Origin: a virus
Direction: 5' to 3' (one strand)
IMG/VR virus record: IMGVR_UViG_3300032278_000063
Span: 1-32,929 of that record
DNA: 32,929 nt
Under the pieces are notes generated by a model. It was not told the DNA's origin. It was given only the letters and a program-made list of their open reading frames with translations, and did no database searches. The position numbers and the translations under genes were made by a program. Shown here piece after piece: positions 16,199 to 22,515 of the stretch (position 1 is the stretch's first letter; each line of letters starts with the position of its first letter).

Positions 16199-16419
16199 AC
16201 AACAATTCCTGATGACTCTATTTCTGGGATAGGCTCATTCGGAGTTTTAACAAAACTGTATTCCATACCTGCAATGGTCAAAGTGAGTTCTGTAAAATCT
16301 CCGAAGTGGTCATTTAGGTTTTCAAGACCATCTCTTAATTCTGGGAACGCATTTATGAATGCCTGTACATCCATGAATTTATGCGTAGCATCTTGATATC
16401 GTATTTGCCCTCTAGCCAT
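16189..16419 (-). CDS. Hypothetical acidic protein
   Basis: A 76-aa acidic protein with a central helix (AFINAFPELRDGLENLNDHF). AAGGAG lies nine bases before the ATG. It is coupled by overlap to the gene after it. No family recognised. Confidence 0.6.
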   Translation of the reverse strand: MARGQIRYQDATHKFMDVQAFINAFPELRDGLENLNDHFGDFTELTLTIAGMEYSFVKTPNEPIPEIESSGIVVWE

Positions 16420-16434
16420 TATGATTCACTCCTT

Positions 16435-16469
16435 TCCCCTGCCTTCGGTAATTCCGTATCAGCAGGGGA
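16435..16469 (-). terminator. Hairpin between two small genes
   Basis: TCCCCTGC and GCAGGGGA pair as an 8-bp stem around a 19-base loop that itself contains CGGTAATTCCG. It lies between the genes ending at 16483 and starting at 16419, next to the AAGGAG of the latter. No U-run follows, so it may control translation or mRNA stability. Confidence 0.45.
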
Positions 16470-16482
16470 CACTATTGGTTTC

Positions 16483-16902
16483 TTATGCAAATTGTAATTT
16501 TTCAAAAACTGTTTCGTTACACTCGGGACAACCAGATTCACCCATAAGCATCATGGCTTTGAAAAGGTCATCTTCTACATGAGCGCCCATCATCAAAGTG
16601 TGAACTCTCTGTGGGGTGCATTTCTCATGCATCCAGATTATTGCCATCGTGTCATTATGTTCGGGATCATGATTGTCCAATATCTCAAATTCGCTGACAT
16701 CCTCAACGTTAATTGGATAATGTCGAAACATTTCACCATTATGATTCTTGGCTAAGTAGTCAACCGTGAGAGCCATAGCGTTGGCAGGGCGGTCATCCGT
16801 CCCAATCACTATCACATTCCCCCCGAACTTGAACTTCCAGTAATCCTGATTTTCACTATCGTCTGCGTAGTTCTCAATTCTCTGTAATGTAACTCGTAGC
16901 AT
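16483..16902 (-). CDS. Hypothetical protein with C-terminal CxxC
   Basis: A 139-aa acidic protein with His-, Met- and Asp-rich segments and a C-terminal GCPECNETVFEKL that could bind zinc. The leader just before its ATG reads GGAGCGACCAA, an element shared with other early genes here. It has its own operator-containing promoter at about 16946-16974. No family recognised. Confidence 0.65.
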   Translation of the reverse strand: MLRVTLQRIENYADDSENQDYWKFKFGGNVIVIGTDDRPANAMALTVDYLAKNHNGEMFRHYPINVEDVSEFEILDNHDPEHNDTMAIIWMHEKCTPQRVHTLMMGAHVEDDLFKAMMLMGESGCPECNETVFEKLQFA

Positions 16903-16945
16903 TTGGTCGCTCCTATTAACTGGTTTCTAATTAACTTATCCTGAT

Positions 16946-16973
16946 TCTATACTAAAGGGTTAACCGTTGTCAA
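16946..16973 (-). promoter_or_regulatory. Promoter for the 139-aa gene
   Basis: On the minus strand, TTGACA (16973-16968) and TATAGA (16951-16946) are separated by 16 bases. TAGAAT two bases further is an alternative -10 with 18-base spacing. The GTTGAC-N4-GTTAAC operator covers the -35. Confidence 0.7.
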
Positions 16974-16974
16974 C
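16959..16974. promoter_or_regulatory. Operator copy 1
   Basis: Plus strand GTTAAC-CGTT-GTCAAC: two 6-bp arms with one mismatch and a 4-base centre. It overlaps the -35 of the minus promoter. Confidence 0.65.
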
Positions 16975-17021
16975 AGGGTTTCTATACTAATTTACTGTAA
17001 TCTCAAATTGCCTTGATTAGT

Positions 17022-17348
17022 TTATAAACCTACGCTTTTTAAGTGACCGTCAATTACTGCTGTGACTGCTAACTCGTCTTGATCAAAGTCATAAACACTT
17101 TGTCTTTCATCTAGTTTGGAGGCTCTTTTCCACATTGGAGCAACCAGCTCAGTCTTCTTGAAATTGGGTTCTAATGAACTTGGCTCTTGTAGGATTCGGG
17201 CAATTGGTCTATCGCCTACCATGAGGACAATAGCCTCATCGCCTGTCTTTGTGTCTTGAGCCATCATCAAATTGAGTAACTCATGATTGCGCTTTGCCAT
17301 CTCAAGTTTCTCATATGCCTTCTGAGCAAAATCTTTATCTTGTGCCAT
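17022..17348 (-). CDS. Hypothetical protein, first gene of minus unit 2
   Basis: A 108-aa protein: a helical N-terminus (MAQDKDFAQKAYEKLEMAKR) followed by a mixed region. AAGGAGTGAGAG precedes the ATG. It has a strong operator-controlled promoter and a leader of about 75 bases. No family recognised; it is separated from the next gene by a second promoter. Confidence 0.65.
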   Translation of the reverse strand: MAQDKDFAQKAYEKLEMAKRNHELLNLMMAQDTKTGDEAIVLMVGDRPIARILQEPSSLEPNFKKTELVAPMWKRASKLDERQSVYDFDQDELAVTAVIDGHLKSVGL

Positions 17349-17424
17349 CTCTCACTCCTTACATTAAGGAACTTGAGATTACAGCTTCAAGTTATTCAGT
17401 TGTTAAAGTGCTGTCTACATCTCC

Positions 17425-17453
17425 ATGATACTAAAACGGTTGACCGTTGTCAA
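17425..17453 (-). promoter_or_regulatory. Strong promoter for the 108-aa gene
   Basis: Minus-strand TTGACA (17453-17448), 17-base spacer, TATCAT (17430-17425). It diverges from the plus promoter at 17508-17536. Confidence 0.8.
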
Positions 17454-17454
17454 C
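17439..17454. promoter_or_regulatory. Operator copy 2, fully symmetrical arms
   Basis: GTTGAC-CGTT-GTCAAC: both arms are perfect inverted copies. It covers the -35 and start of the spacer of the minus promoter. Confidence 0.7.
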
Positions 17455-17506
17455 TATTGTATCCAGAAAGCAATTTTAGAAATAGGCTAAATTGAGTATA
17501 TATACT

Positions 17507-17522
17507 GTTGACAATGGTTAAT
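17507..17522. promoter_or_regulatory. Operator copy 3
   Basis: GTTGAC-AATG-GTTAAT. It overlaps the plus -35 and lies 52 bases after copy 2, close to five helical turns, so the pair could be bridged by one repressor assembly. Confidence 0.65.
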
Positions 17523-17536
17523 AGATACGTTATCAT
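17508..17536 (+). promoter_or_regulatory. Strong promoter for the 17576 plus operon
   Basis: TTGACA (17508-17513), 17-base spacer, TATCAT (17531-17536). The leader continues TATAGAAAATAAC and ends in GTAAGGAGAAACCAA before the ATG. Confidence 0.85.
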
Positions 17537-17575
17537 AAGAGTATAGAAAATAACAAAACGGTAAGGAGAAACCAA

Positions 17576-17737
17576 ATGACCAAAGTCCGAATAACTGCAA
17601 AAAGCGAAAATGGAATGGATGTAGATTTCACCATAACCATAGACACCGCAGAAAAGTATGCGACATTCTTCCAGACCGTTGAAGGGATGAAGACAAACTT
17701 TAATTGGACAAATGTTGGAATAGAGGTCATAAGTTAA
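17576..17737 (+). CDS. Hypothetical 53-aa protein
   Basis: The first gene after the promoter, starting MTKVRITAKSENGMDVDFTI. GTAAGGAG lies at the right distance. The stop TAA overlaps the next ATG (TAATG). The sequence suggests a small beta-alpha fold (IT-strand repeats, then EKYATFFQTVEGMKTNF helix, then a strand). Role unknown; promoter strength suggests early expression. Confidence 0.7.
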   Translation: MTKVRITAKSENGMDVDFTITIDTAEKYATFFQTVEGMKTNFNWTNVGIEVIS

Positions 17738-17964
17738 TGCCTTACAACAACAAGATGGCGCAAGTAGAAATCAAACATAAAGCCCAAGACCTGCTAATGG
17801 ACTCAATGATTACCGCAGGATACAAACTTTTTGAAAGCATTAGTGACGATGAAATCTCACCAGAAGACAAAGATTTAGTATTCCAAGAAATGAAAGTTCA
17901 AGCAGTAAGAGTTTATAAATATCTTGGATATGAGATGACCCTAGAAGAAGTGAGTTTAAGTTAA
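17737..17964 (+). CDS. Hypothetical 75-aa helical protein
   Basis: Starts MPYNNKMAQVEIKHKAQDLL at the ATG overlapping the upstream stop (TAATG); a longer in-frame start would overlap the 53-aa gene by 33 bases. The protein is helical and acidic, ending KYLGYEMTLEEVSLS. No family recognised. Confidence 0.65.
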   Translation: MPYNNKMAQVEIKHKAQDLLMDSMITAGYKLFESISDDEISPEDKDLVFQEMKVQAVRVYKYLGYEMTLEEVSLS

Positions 17965-17974
17965 GGAGTGAATC

Positions 17975-18208
17975 GTGAAGACCTACAAAATAGAACAAAG
18001 AGTCATATTAATAACAGAAACCCTAATTGAAGCCAAGAACATGAAAGATGCATTGGAAAGGGTCAATGATGGGGAAGGCGATTTTAATGAATATATGTCA
18101 ACAACTCATCACGGTGGCTACAAGGTCACAAAAATAATGACCCCAGAAGAAGTCGAGGAGTGGTCACAAGAACATTATTCGACACGAGGAATTTACAATC
18201 AACCTTAA
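17975..18208 (+). CDS. Hypothetical 77-aa protein
   Basis: Starts at GTG with AAGGAG six bases upstream. The N-terminus reads MKTYKIEQRVILITETLIEA, then a helix and a DGEGDFNEYMSTTHHGGYKV segment. The beta-alpha-beta look and the pattern T-x-x-ea-xn-x-x-da resemble small DpnD/PcfM-like proteins, but that is only an impression. It belongs to the early plus operon. Confidence 0.65.
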   Translation: MKTYKIEQRVILITETLIEAKNMKDALERVNDGEGDFNEYMSTTHHGGYKVTKIMTPEEVEEWSQEHYSTRGIYNQP

Positions 18209-18219
18209 GGAGTTTGAGT

Positions 18220-18327
18220 ATGTGTAAAGAATGTGGAATGGCTTACAGCTTTGTTTTTGGAGTGCAGTTCCATAAAAAGGATTGCTCTCAAGGAAAGGGA
18301 GGATTTTATGTCTCATCGAGGAAATGA
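18220..18327 (+). CDS. 35-aa zinc-ribbon-like microprotein
   Basis: ATG at 18220, preceded by TTAAGGAGTTTGAGT. The product starts MCKECGMAYSFVFGVQFHKK. Cys2, Cys5, His18 and Cys22 make a C-x2-C-x12-H-x3-C set that could hold one zinc. It overlaps the next gene by 20 bases. The good ribosome site and operon position support it; role unknown. Confidence 0.5.
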   Translation: MCKECGMAYSFVFGVQFHKKDCSQGKGGFYVSSRK

Positions 18328-18604
18328 AAATGCAATTGACAGGCTGAGAGATCAGCATCAGGAAATGGGATTCTTATCCCCGAAAGACAAGTCGGATCGA
18401 CAGCGCAGAATAATGAACAAATTTGTTCATTGCTATAATCTCATTCGGGAAGAATGGTTTCCAATGCCAGTTGAGTATCCAATCTATATGACTACAGAAC
18501 AGGCAGAAATCTTTGGAGCTTTGAATGCTCTATATCTAGAGTGCATGAAAGAAATCAAAGACTTGGAAATCAAGGAGCAAATGCTCCATGAATATACTGC
18601 CTAA
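18308..18604 (+). CDS. Hypothetical 98-aa protein
   Basis: Starts MSHRGNENAIDRLRDQHQEM; AAGGGAGG lies five bases before the ATG at 18308. A longer frame exists upstream but would read through the microprotein gene without a ribosome site. The C-terminal half is helical (QAEIFGALNALYLECMKEIK). Last gene of the unit, followed by a hairpin overlapping its stop. Confidence 0.65.
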   Translation: MSHRGNENAIDRLRDQHQEMGFLSPKDKSDRQRRIMNKFVHCYNLIREEWFPMPVEYPIYMTTEQAEIFGALNALYLECMKEIKDLEIKEQMLHEYTA

Positions 18605-18628
18605 ATCCATTTTACCGGTTTTAGGCAG
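18597..18628 (+). terminator. Hairpin over the stop codon of the 98-aa gene
   Basis: CTGCCTAAA and TTTAGGCAG form a 9-bp stem with a 14-base loop. The left arm includes the TAA stop. No U-run follows, so termination may be partial. Confidence 0.5.
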
Positions 18629-18654
18629 GTCATATGATAGGGGGTGAGTATACT

Positions 18655-18670
18655 GTTGACAACCGTTAAC
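18655..18670. promoter_or_regulatory. Operator copy 4
   Basis: GTTGAC-AACC-GTTAAC, covering the -35 of the promoter for the 143-aa gene. Confidence 0.7.
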
Positions 18671-18684
18671 AGTTCTGTTATTCT
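18656..18684 (+). promoter_or_regulatory. Strong promoter for the 143-aa gene
   Basis: TTGACA (18656-18661), 17-base spacer, TATTCT (18679-18684), then a TATAGAAAA initial transcribed stretch and AAGGAGAAGCCA before the ATG, as in the 17508 promoter. Confidence 0.8.
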
Positions 18685-18717
18685 ATAAATATAGAAAACA
18701 GGAACAAGGAGAAGCCA

Positions 18718-19149
18718 ATGTTAGACCAGTACGACCAAGATAAAGTTGATTACTTTAGCCAGTTCGATGGGATGCCCGAAACTGAGAAAGTTAGCCAGAA
18801 TGCTATCAGGAGATATGTTGGGACTAGAGGGCTTGCAGTCTGGATTGACCTATATTGGGACAAGACAGGTTGGGGAAAGAACATTAGAACTAACGGAATT
18901 TGGACAGCCATCCTAAGAGATGTTGATGGCAATCAAGTTGATAGCGCAACCTACTATGGAGACTATCAGAAGTACGCAGTTGAAGAAACCAAGAAACTTG
19001 CTGATACCCTCAGAATTGATGAAATTCGGTTAGAGCGCAAGAACTCAAATGGGAATTTTCAATACTTGGTTAGGAGTAGGCACATTATTTCAGCAGACCG
19101 TAGTGGGGACAAACTCACTGATTGGACAACTGCAAAGTGGGTGAACTAA
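18718..19149 (+). CDS. Hypothetical 143-aa protein, single-gene unit
   Basis: Starts MLDQYDQDKVDYFSQFDGMP. The middle has IRTNGIWTAILRDVDGNQVDSATYYGDYQ, a beta segment that may bind a partner, and the end is LVRSRHIISADRSGDKL. It has its own strong operator-controlled promoter, so it is likely an early host-takeover or regulatory protein. Its stop overlaps the end of the convergent Com-like gene by two bases. No family recognised. Confidence 0.7.
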   Translation: MLDQYDQDKVDYFSQFDGMPETEKVSQNAIRRYVGTRGLAVWIDLYWDKTGWGKNIRTNGIWTAILRDVDGNQVDSATYYGDYQKYAVEETKKLADTLRIDEIRLERKNSNGNFQYLVRSRHIISADRSGDKLTDWTTAKWVN

Positions 19150-19256
19150 CCAACCGTATTGCGGTGCTTGCATCTTGAGCAAACTATGACGGTTCCTTTG
19201 GATGCAAGTTCCGCTAGTTTTTTGTTGCAGTTACGACAGCGCAATTCCTTAGTCAT
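19146..19256 (-). CDS. Com-like zinc-ribbon microprotein
   Basis: A 36-aa protein, MTKELRCRNCNKKLAELASK followed by a second Cys pair. Cys7/Cys10 and Cys26/Cys29 form CxxC-x15-CxxC, and RCRNCNKKLAE ... CSRCKHRNTV matches the phage Mu Com family (zinc-finger mRNA-binding proteins that switch on mom translation). The ATG shares bases with the terminase stop (TGATG); an in-frame ATG at 19262 would add two residues. It lies last in an operon that also encodes a GNAT protein, the fold class of Mom, although they are not adjacent as in Mu. Com-like proteins of unrelated role are common near terminases. Confidence 0.7.
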   Translation of the reverse strand: MTKELRCRNCNKKLAELASKGTVIVCSRCKHRNTVG

Positions 19257-20575
19257 CACCATATGCCATATCCTGCCATCGGGATAAAAGTCATCGCAAG
19301 AGCATCTGCCTCGTCAGGAGATTTGCTGAGTTCCTTTTTGGATTGAAGTATTAACCTTCGATCTGACTGTATTGAATATCCACGAGTGGTAAGCTGACCA
19401 ATTAAGGAATCCTCATTTGGGATTTGACCATTTTCGCCTAACCACTCACGAAGCATCCACCATGATTCTGTTATCGCATTAGAAAACCTATCATGCTGAT
19501 CTGCTCTTGAGCCACCCTTGAAGGGAACAAGGTGACAGTTAACCCCAATCTCTCCAAGACGATCCGTGACTCCACCACCAAGACCAGTATCATCGACAAC
19601 CATGTAGTCAACATGATTGTCTTCAGCATACCTGCCGAGCCACCCTGCAATCTCCATGAGATTCCTACCCTGCACCTTATAGATAATGTCAGCGACATCA
19701 CCTTGTCTACGAAAAACTACTGTTGAATCTTCACCAAATCTAGCAACGTCACATGAAACAATCACTTCCCCCGAAGGTTGATTGATTCGTTGTTTAGCTT
19801 CCATGACTAGGCTTAAAGGAATCACAACATCATCCAAGTTATCAGGAAATTGTCCCAAGACTGACGCCTTGTACATCGCTGAATCTTCACCCCACTCCCT
19901 TTTCCTGTCCTCAATATCTTCAAGATTTATCATGCCTTCAACAACCTCACGCCCTGCTTGGACATTTGGAGTATCGAATGCACTAACCTGCAATGTGCCA
20001 TATAAGTCACGCATCGAATGATGAGAGTCGTAGAATTCTCCCTGTGTTGCAAAGGGGTTGCCAGTCAATAGAGTACATTTGGCATTAAGTCTTCTGAGTG
20101 CTTCAACATCTGGTTGCTTTACAGCATGAGCCTCAGTAATGACTACGAGTAAATTCGGCGAATGGAATCCCTGTAAGTTCATCGGGTCTGATGAAACAAC
20201 TCCAACAGCAAAATGTTGTTCATCGAACATCCATCGAGCAGATGACGGTAGCATCCTTCCACCTAATGGAACTTTTGCATTATTGAACGCAAACCTTGTT
20301 TCATTCCAGACTATGTCATTAACCTGCCGAGCAGTTGGACCTGTCACAATAACTTTTGCAGGATAATGAGTGAGCATCCACCAGAGGACTATTCTTCCAG
20401 AAGTCCAATCCTTACCAGAGCCGTTACAACCTGCAATTGAAACTCTGCGATGAGATTGAGTTAATTCAAATTGCTCAATCTGCTTGCTGTAAGGATTCGC
20501 TCCTAATACTTCCTTCAAGAAGAATCTTGGGTTCTTCATCGCTTTCGCTATACTGGACTGTTCCTTCGTTACCAT
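19256..20575 (-). CDS. Terminase large subunit
   Basis: A 439-aa packaging ATPase/nuclease. Walker A is GCNGSGK at residues 49-55. The Walker B position reads LLVVITEAH (142-150), with Thr147 where an Asp is normal and the catalytic Glu148 kept. The nuclease half has Asp276 (SCDVARFGEDST), Asp328/329 (VVDDTGLGGG) and Asp421/424 (SPDEADALA). The start ATG at 20575 (GCGGAG upstream) overlaps the small subunit by 101 bases; ATG 20539 has no ribosome site. It would cut and pump DNA into the prohead through the portal. Confidence 0.9.
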   Translation of the reverse strand: MVTKEQSSIAKAMKNPRFFLKEVLGANPYSKQIEQFELTQSHRRVSIAGCNGSGKDWTSGRIVLWWMLTHYPAKVIVTGPTARQVNDIVWNETRFAFNNAKVPLGGRMLPSSARWMFDEQHFAVGVVSSDPMNLQGFHSPNLLVVITEAHAVKQPDVEALRRLNAKCTLLTGNPFATQGEFYDSHHSMRDLYGTLQVSAFDTPNVQAGREVVEGMINLEDIEDRKREWGEDSAMYKASVLGQFPDNLDDVVIPLSLVMEAKQRINQPSGEVIVSCDVARFGEDSTVVFRRQGDVADIIYKVQGRNLMEIAGWLGRYAEDNHVDYMVVDDTGLGGGVTDRLGEIGVNCHLVPFKGGSRADQHDRFSNAITESWWMLREWLGENGQIPNEDSLIGQLTTRGYSIQSDRRLILQSKKELSKSPDEADALAMTFIPMAGYGIW

Positions 20576-21044
20576 ATCGCTCCGCTACTTTGGCTAATTC
20601 GATGATACTCATATGTAAAGGATTATCTTCAGTTCCCATATCAGGGTTAATATCCAGACCATTCATCTTTCTCATTTCACTAAGGATACGCAAAACTCTA
20701 TCGACAGCAAATTCGTCAGCAGGGATTTCGTCTTGTGAAACCTCACCACGTTCATTCCGCCTTGCAGGTGTACCGACTGCTCTTGCCCACATCCGCATTA
20801 AAAGACGCTCATATCGCTGATTAAAAATACCACGCAACATTTGAGCGCCCTCTTGATTACCTTCTGCCATTTCACCAAGAACAGTCTTAATATCTTTGGC
20901 AACTTGGACATGGCTGATCTTTTCGCCCCTTGCCGTAAGGCTTTGAGCAATTTGTCGGGTTGTTGCGCCACCAATTGCCATCTCAAGTATTTGCTGACGG
21001 CGTTTTCCTATCTCAAGCTGTCTTGCCCTAGATATTGGCGACAT
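20475..21044 (-). CDS. Terminase small subunit candidate
   Basis: A 189-aa protein directly upstream of and overlapping the large subunit. The N-terminus has an HTH of terminase small subunit type: IGKRRQQILEMAIGGATTRQ followed by QSLTARGEKISHVQVAKDI. The middle is helical with Arg-rich stretches (QRYERLLMRMWARAVG), and the end is acidic. GGGGAG lies upstream of the ATG, which overlaps the ParB-like gene by 17 bases. Assigned from position and HTH; the fold family is not certain. Confidence 0.7.
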   Translation of the reverse strand: MSPISRARQLEIGKRRQQILEMAIGGATTRQIAQSLTARGEKISHVQVAKDIKTVLGEMAEGNQEGAQMLRGIFNQRYERLLMRMWARAVGTPARRNERGEVSQDEIPADEFAVDRVLRILSEMRKMNGLDINPDMGTEDNPLHMSIIELAKVAERYGNEGTVQYSESDEEPKILLEGSIRSESLQQAD

Positions 21045-21810
21045 TATCTACTGCTCCCCTGCAAAGTGTTAGGAGGTTTTGAGCAGGGCTATCTCCTAAA
21101 ACCTGCTTAACAATCTCAGCTTCCGTTCCGCTAAACGTCATATTCAATCTAAATATGTCAGCATCTCTTCGAATCGCTTGTTTTTCCTCATCAGTTTTTG
21201 CCTGTTGAAGTTCTTCTTCCATTTTACGGACACGTTTAAGAGCGTCAATAGTTTGTGTACTAGAAGATGTTGCGTCTTCATGGTCATCGTCTGATGCTAC
21301 TGGTATCCATGCCTCTGCAAATTCCTCAGATGCCAAAGCCTCTGGTGCAGGTATGTCTTCCAGTAATAAATTTATCTCAGTATCGTCAAGCATTAGAGAA
21401 TCCTGCGCCCAATCTAGTGCGCCGAGTTCCTGTAGATCCCTGAGAACTTGTGCGGAAAGATCGACATCTTCTGAACCCCTTGCTCGATTATGACGTAGGG
21501 TTGCAATCTTCATTTGCTCTGGAGTCATTTGCACAAACACAACTGGAATTGGATCAATGTCTAATTCGCTTGCCGCTCTCCATCTATGTTCACCGTCCAC
21601 GATTTGTTTCGTGTCCCTGTGAACAATAATGGGCTGAGTAAAACCGTCTTCTTCCATAGATCGAAGCAACAGTTCAAAGTCATGGTCACTTTGCCGATTA
21701 GGATTGTAATCATTTGGGCGTATTGAATTATGTGAAACATACTCAATATTAAGTGCGCCAAGAACCTCGTTCTTTTTTTCTACTTGAGCCTTACCTTTTA
21801 TTCGTGCCAT
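21028..21810 (-). CDS. ParB/Srx-fold domain protein
   Basis: A 260-aa protein. Residues 20-110 hold a ParB N-terminal domain: IRPNDYNPNRQ, the FTQPIIVHRDTKQIVDGEHR core with GEHRWRAA (73-80), then PVVFVQMTPEQMKIATLRHN. After about 190 comes a charged coiled-coil-like helix and a short C-terminal domain. Phage ParB proteins without a ParA partner often lie next to PAPS reductase-like or methyltransferase genes and terminases, and can act as nucleases, CTPases or modification partners. No ParA is present. AAGGAATAAAT precedes the ATG. Confidence 0.85.
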   Translation of the reverse strand: MARIKGKAQVEKKNEVLGALNIEYVSHNSIRPNDYNPNRQSDHDFELLLRSMEEDGFTQPIIVHRDTKQIVDGEHRWRAASELDIDPIPVVFVQMTPEQMKIATLRHNRARGSEDVDLSAQVLRDLQELGALDWAQDSLMLDDTEINLLLEDIPAPEALASEEFAEAWIPVASDDDHEDATSSSTQTIDALKRVRKMEEELQQAKTDEEKQAIRRDADIFRLNMTFSGTEAEIVKQVLGDSPAQNLLTLCRGAVDNVANI

Positions 21811-21812
21811 AT

Positions 21813-22100
21813 TTATTCCTTATATATAGATTTCATGTCTCTTGGGGCATCCTCTTTTGCTCTATTGATTGAGGCGTTCCCACTTTTTGATTTATCAAAA
21901 ATCCAATATCTGAAACCCCCACGATTCCAATATTGATAATCATAACCTCTAAAATTTGACGTATATCCTTCCGCTTGGATAAGAGTTTTTAGAGTGTCAT
22001 GAAGGTCAGGGTTTTGAGGTTGCATGAAATATTCATGTTCCCCCGAATGTTTGGTGGGCTTCCAGTATTGTTGAGATATAAGTTCATCAATGTGTTCCAT
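21813..22100 (-). CDS. Hypothetical aromatic-rich 95-aa protein
   Basis: A compact protein with many Tyr/Trp: GYTSNFRGYDYQYWNRGG, then FRYWIFD and a conserved-looking SINRAKED. It overlaps the GNAT gene by 14 bases and ends two bases before the ParB-like gene. Such tight packing between a GNAT and a ParB gene suggests a shared task. I do not recognise a family. Confidence 0.7.
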   Translation of the reverse strand: MEHIDELISQQYWKPTKHSGEHEYFMQPQNPDLHDTLKTLIQAEGYTSNFRGYDYQYWNRGGFRYWIFDKSKSGNASINRAKEDAPRDMKSIYKE

Positions 22101-22515
22101 CCCATAACTCCTGTCTCAATTTATAATAACCACGACCATTAAAAGTTTTATATTCTTTACCATCCCAATGATAATTCAACCGCACAAAAATACGATGCTC
22201 AGCAGTCTTAACCGTAAACTTATCAGCCCCGAACTCAAGTGCCAGACGTTCTTGTTCTTTTACCAAGTAAGAACCCAGACCATTCCCCCGATAATCAGGA
22301 TGTACAAATAACCCTCTGCCATGTGCTGTTTTACCTCTCATTAAAATCCCGATACAACCGAGCAAATGTTCTGTTTCAGCATCAACACATTTATACCAAT
22401 GGATTGGAATCTTACCTTCAGAGATTTGGCTCGTATTATTAGATTCCATTTCATTGAAATGAGCAATCTCAGATAGTTGACATTTTTGTATTTTATAACC
22501 TCGTTTTGTCACCAT
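22087..22515 (-). CDS. GNAT-fold acyltransferase-like protein
   Basis: A 142-aa protein. The GNAT core is clear: GCIGILMRGKTAHGRGLFVH (strands 4-5) and PDYRGNGLGSYLVKEQERLA, whose RGNGLG is the Q/R-x-x-G-x-G/A acyl-CoA loop. The usual last K-x-GF motif is replaced by LNYHWDGKEYKTF. I chose ATG 22515 (GGAGGT upstream) over a TTG at 22536. It overlaps the PAPS reductase-like gene by 7 bases. Phage Mu Mom is a GNAT-like DNA-modifying enzyme, but ordinary acetyltransferases look alike at this resolution. Confidence 0.8.
   Translation of the reverse strand: MVTKRGYKIQKCQLSEIAHFNEMESNNTSQISEGKIPIHWYKCVDAETEHLLGCIGILMRGKTAHGRGLFVHPDYRGNGLGSYLVKEQERLALEFGADKFTVKTAEHRIFVRLNYHWDGKEYKTFNGRGYYKLRQELWDGTH

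Noticed and set aside
20437-20820. 127-codon plus-strand frame inside the terminase genes
   Set aside because: It lies wholly opposite TerS and TerL, has no ribosome site and no recognisable protein pattern; a shadow of the real genes.
21028-21810. Plasmid-style ParAB partition
   Set aside because: There is no ParA ATPase and no parS-like repeat cluster; the neighbours are terminase and modification-like genes.
22470-22500. TTGACA followed by TATTTTATAA inside the GNAT gene
   Set aside because: Plus-strand promoter-like match within a minus-strand coding region, no operator arm at the right place and no plus gene downstream.
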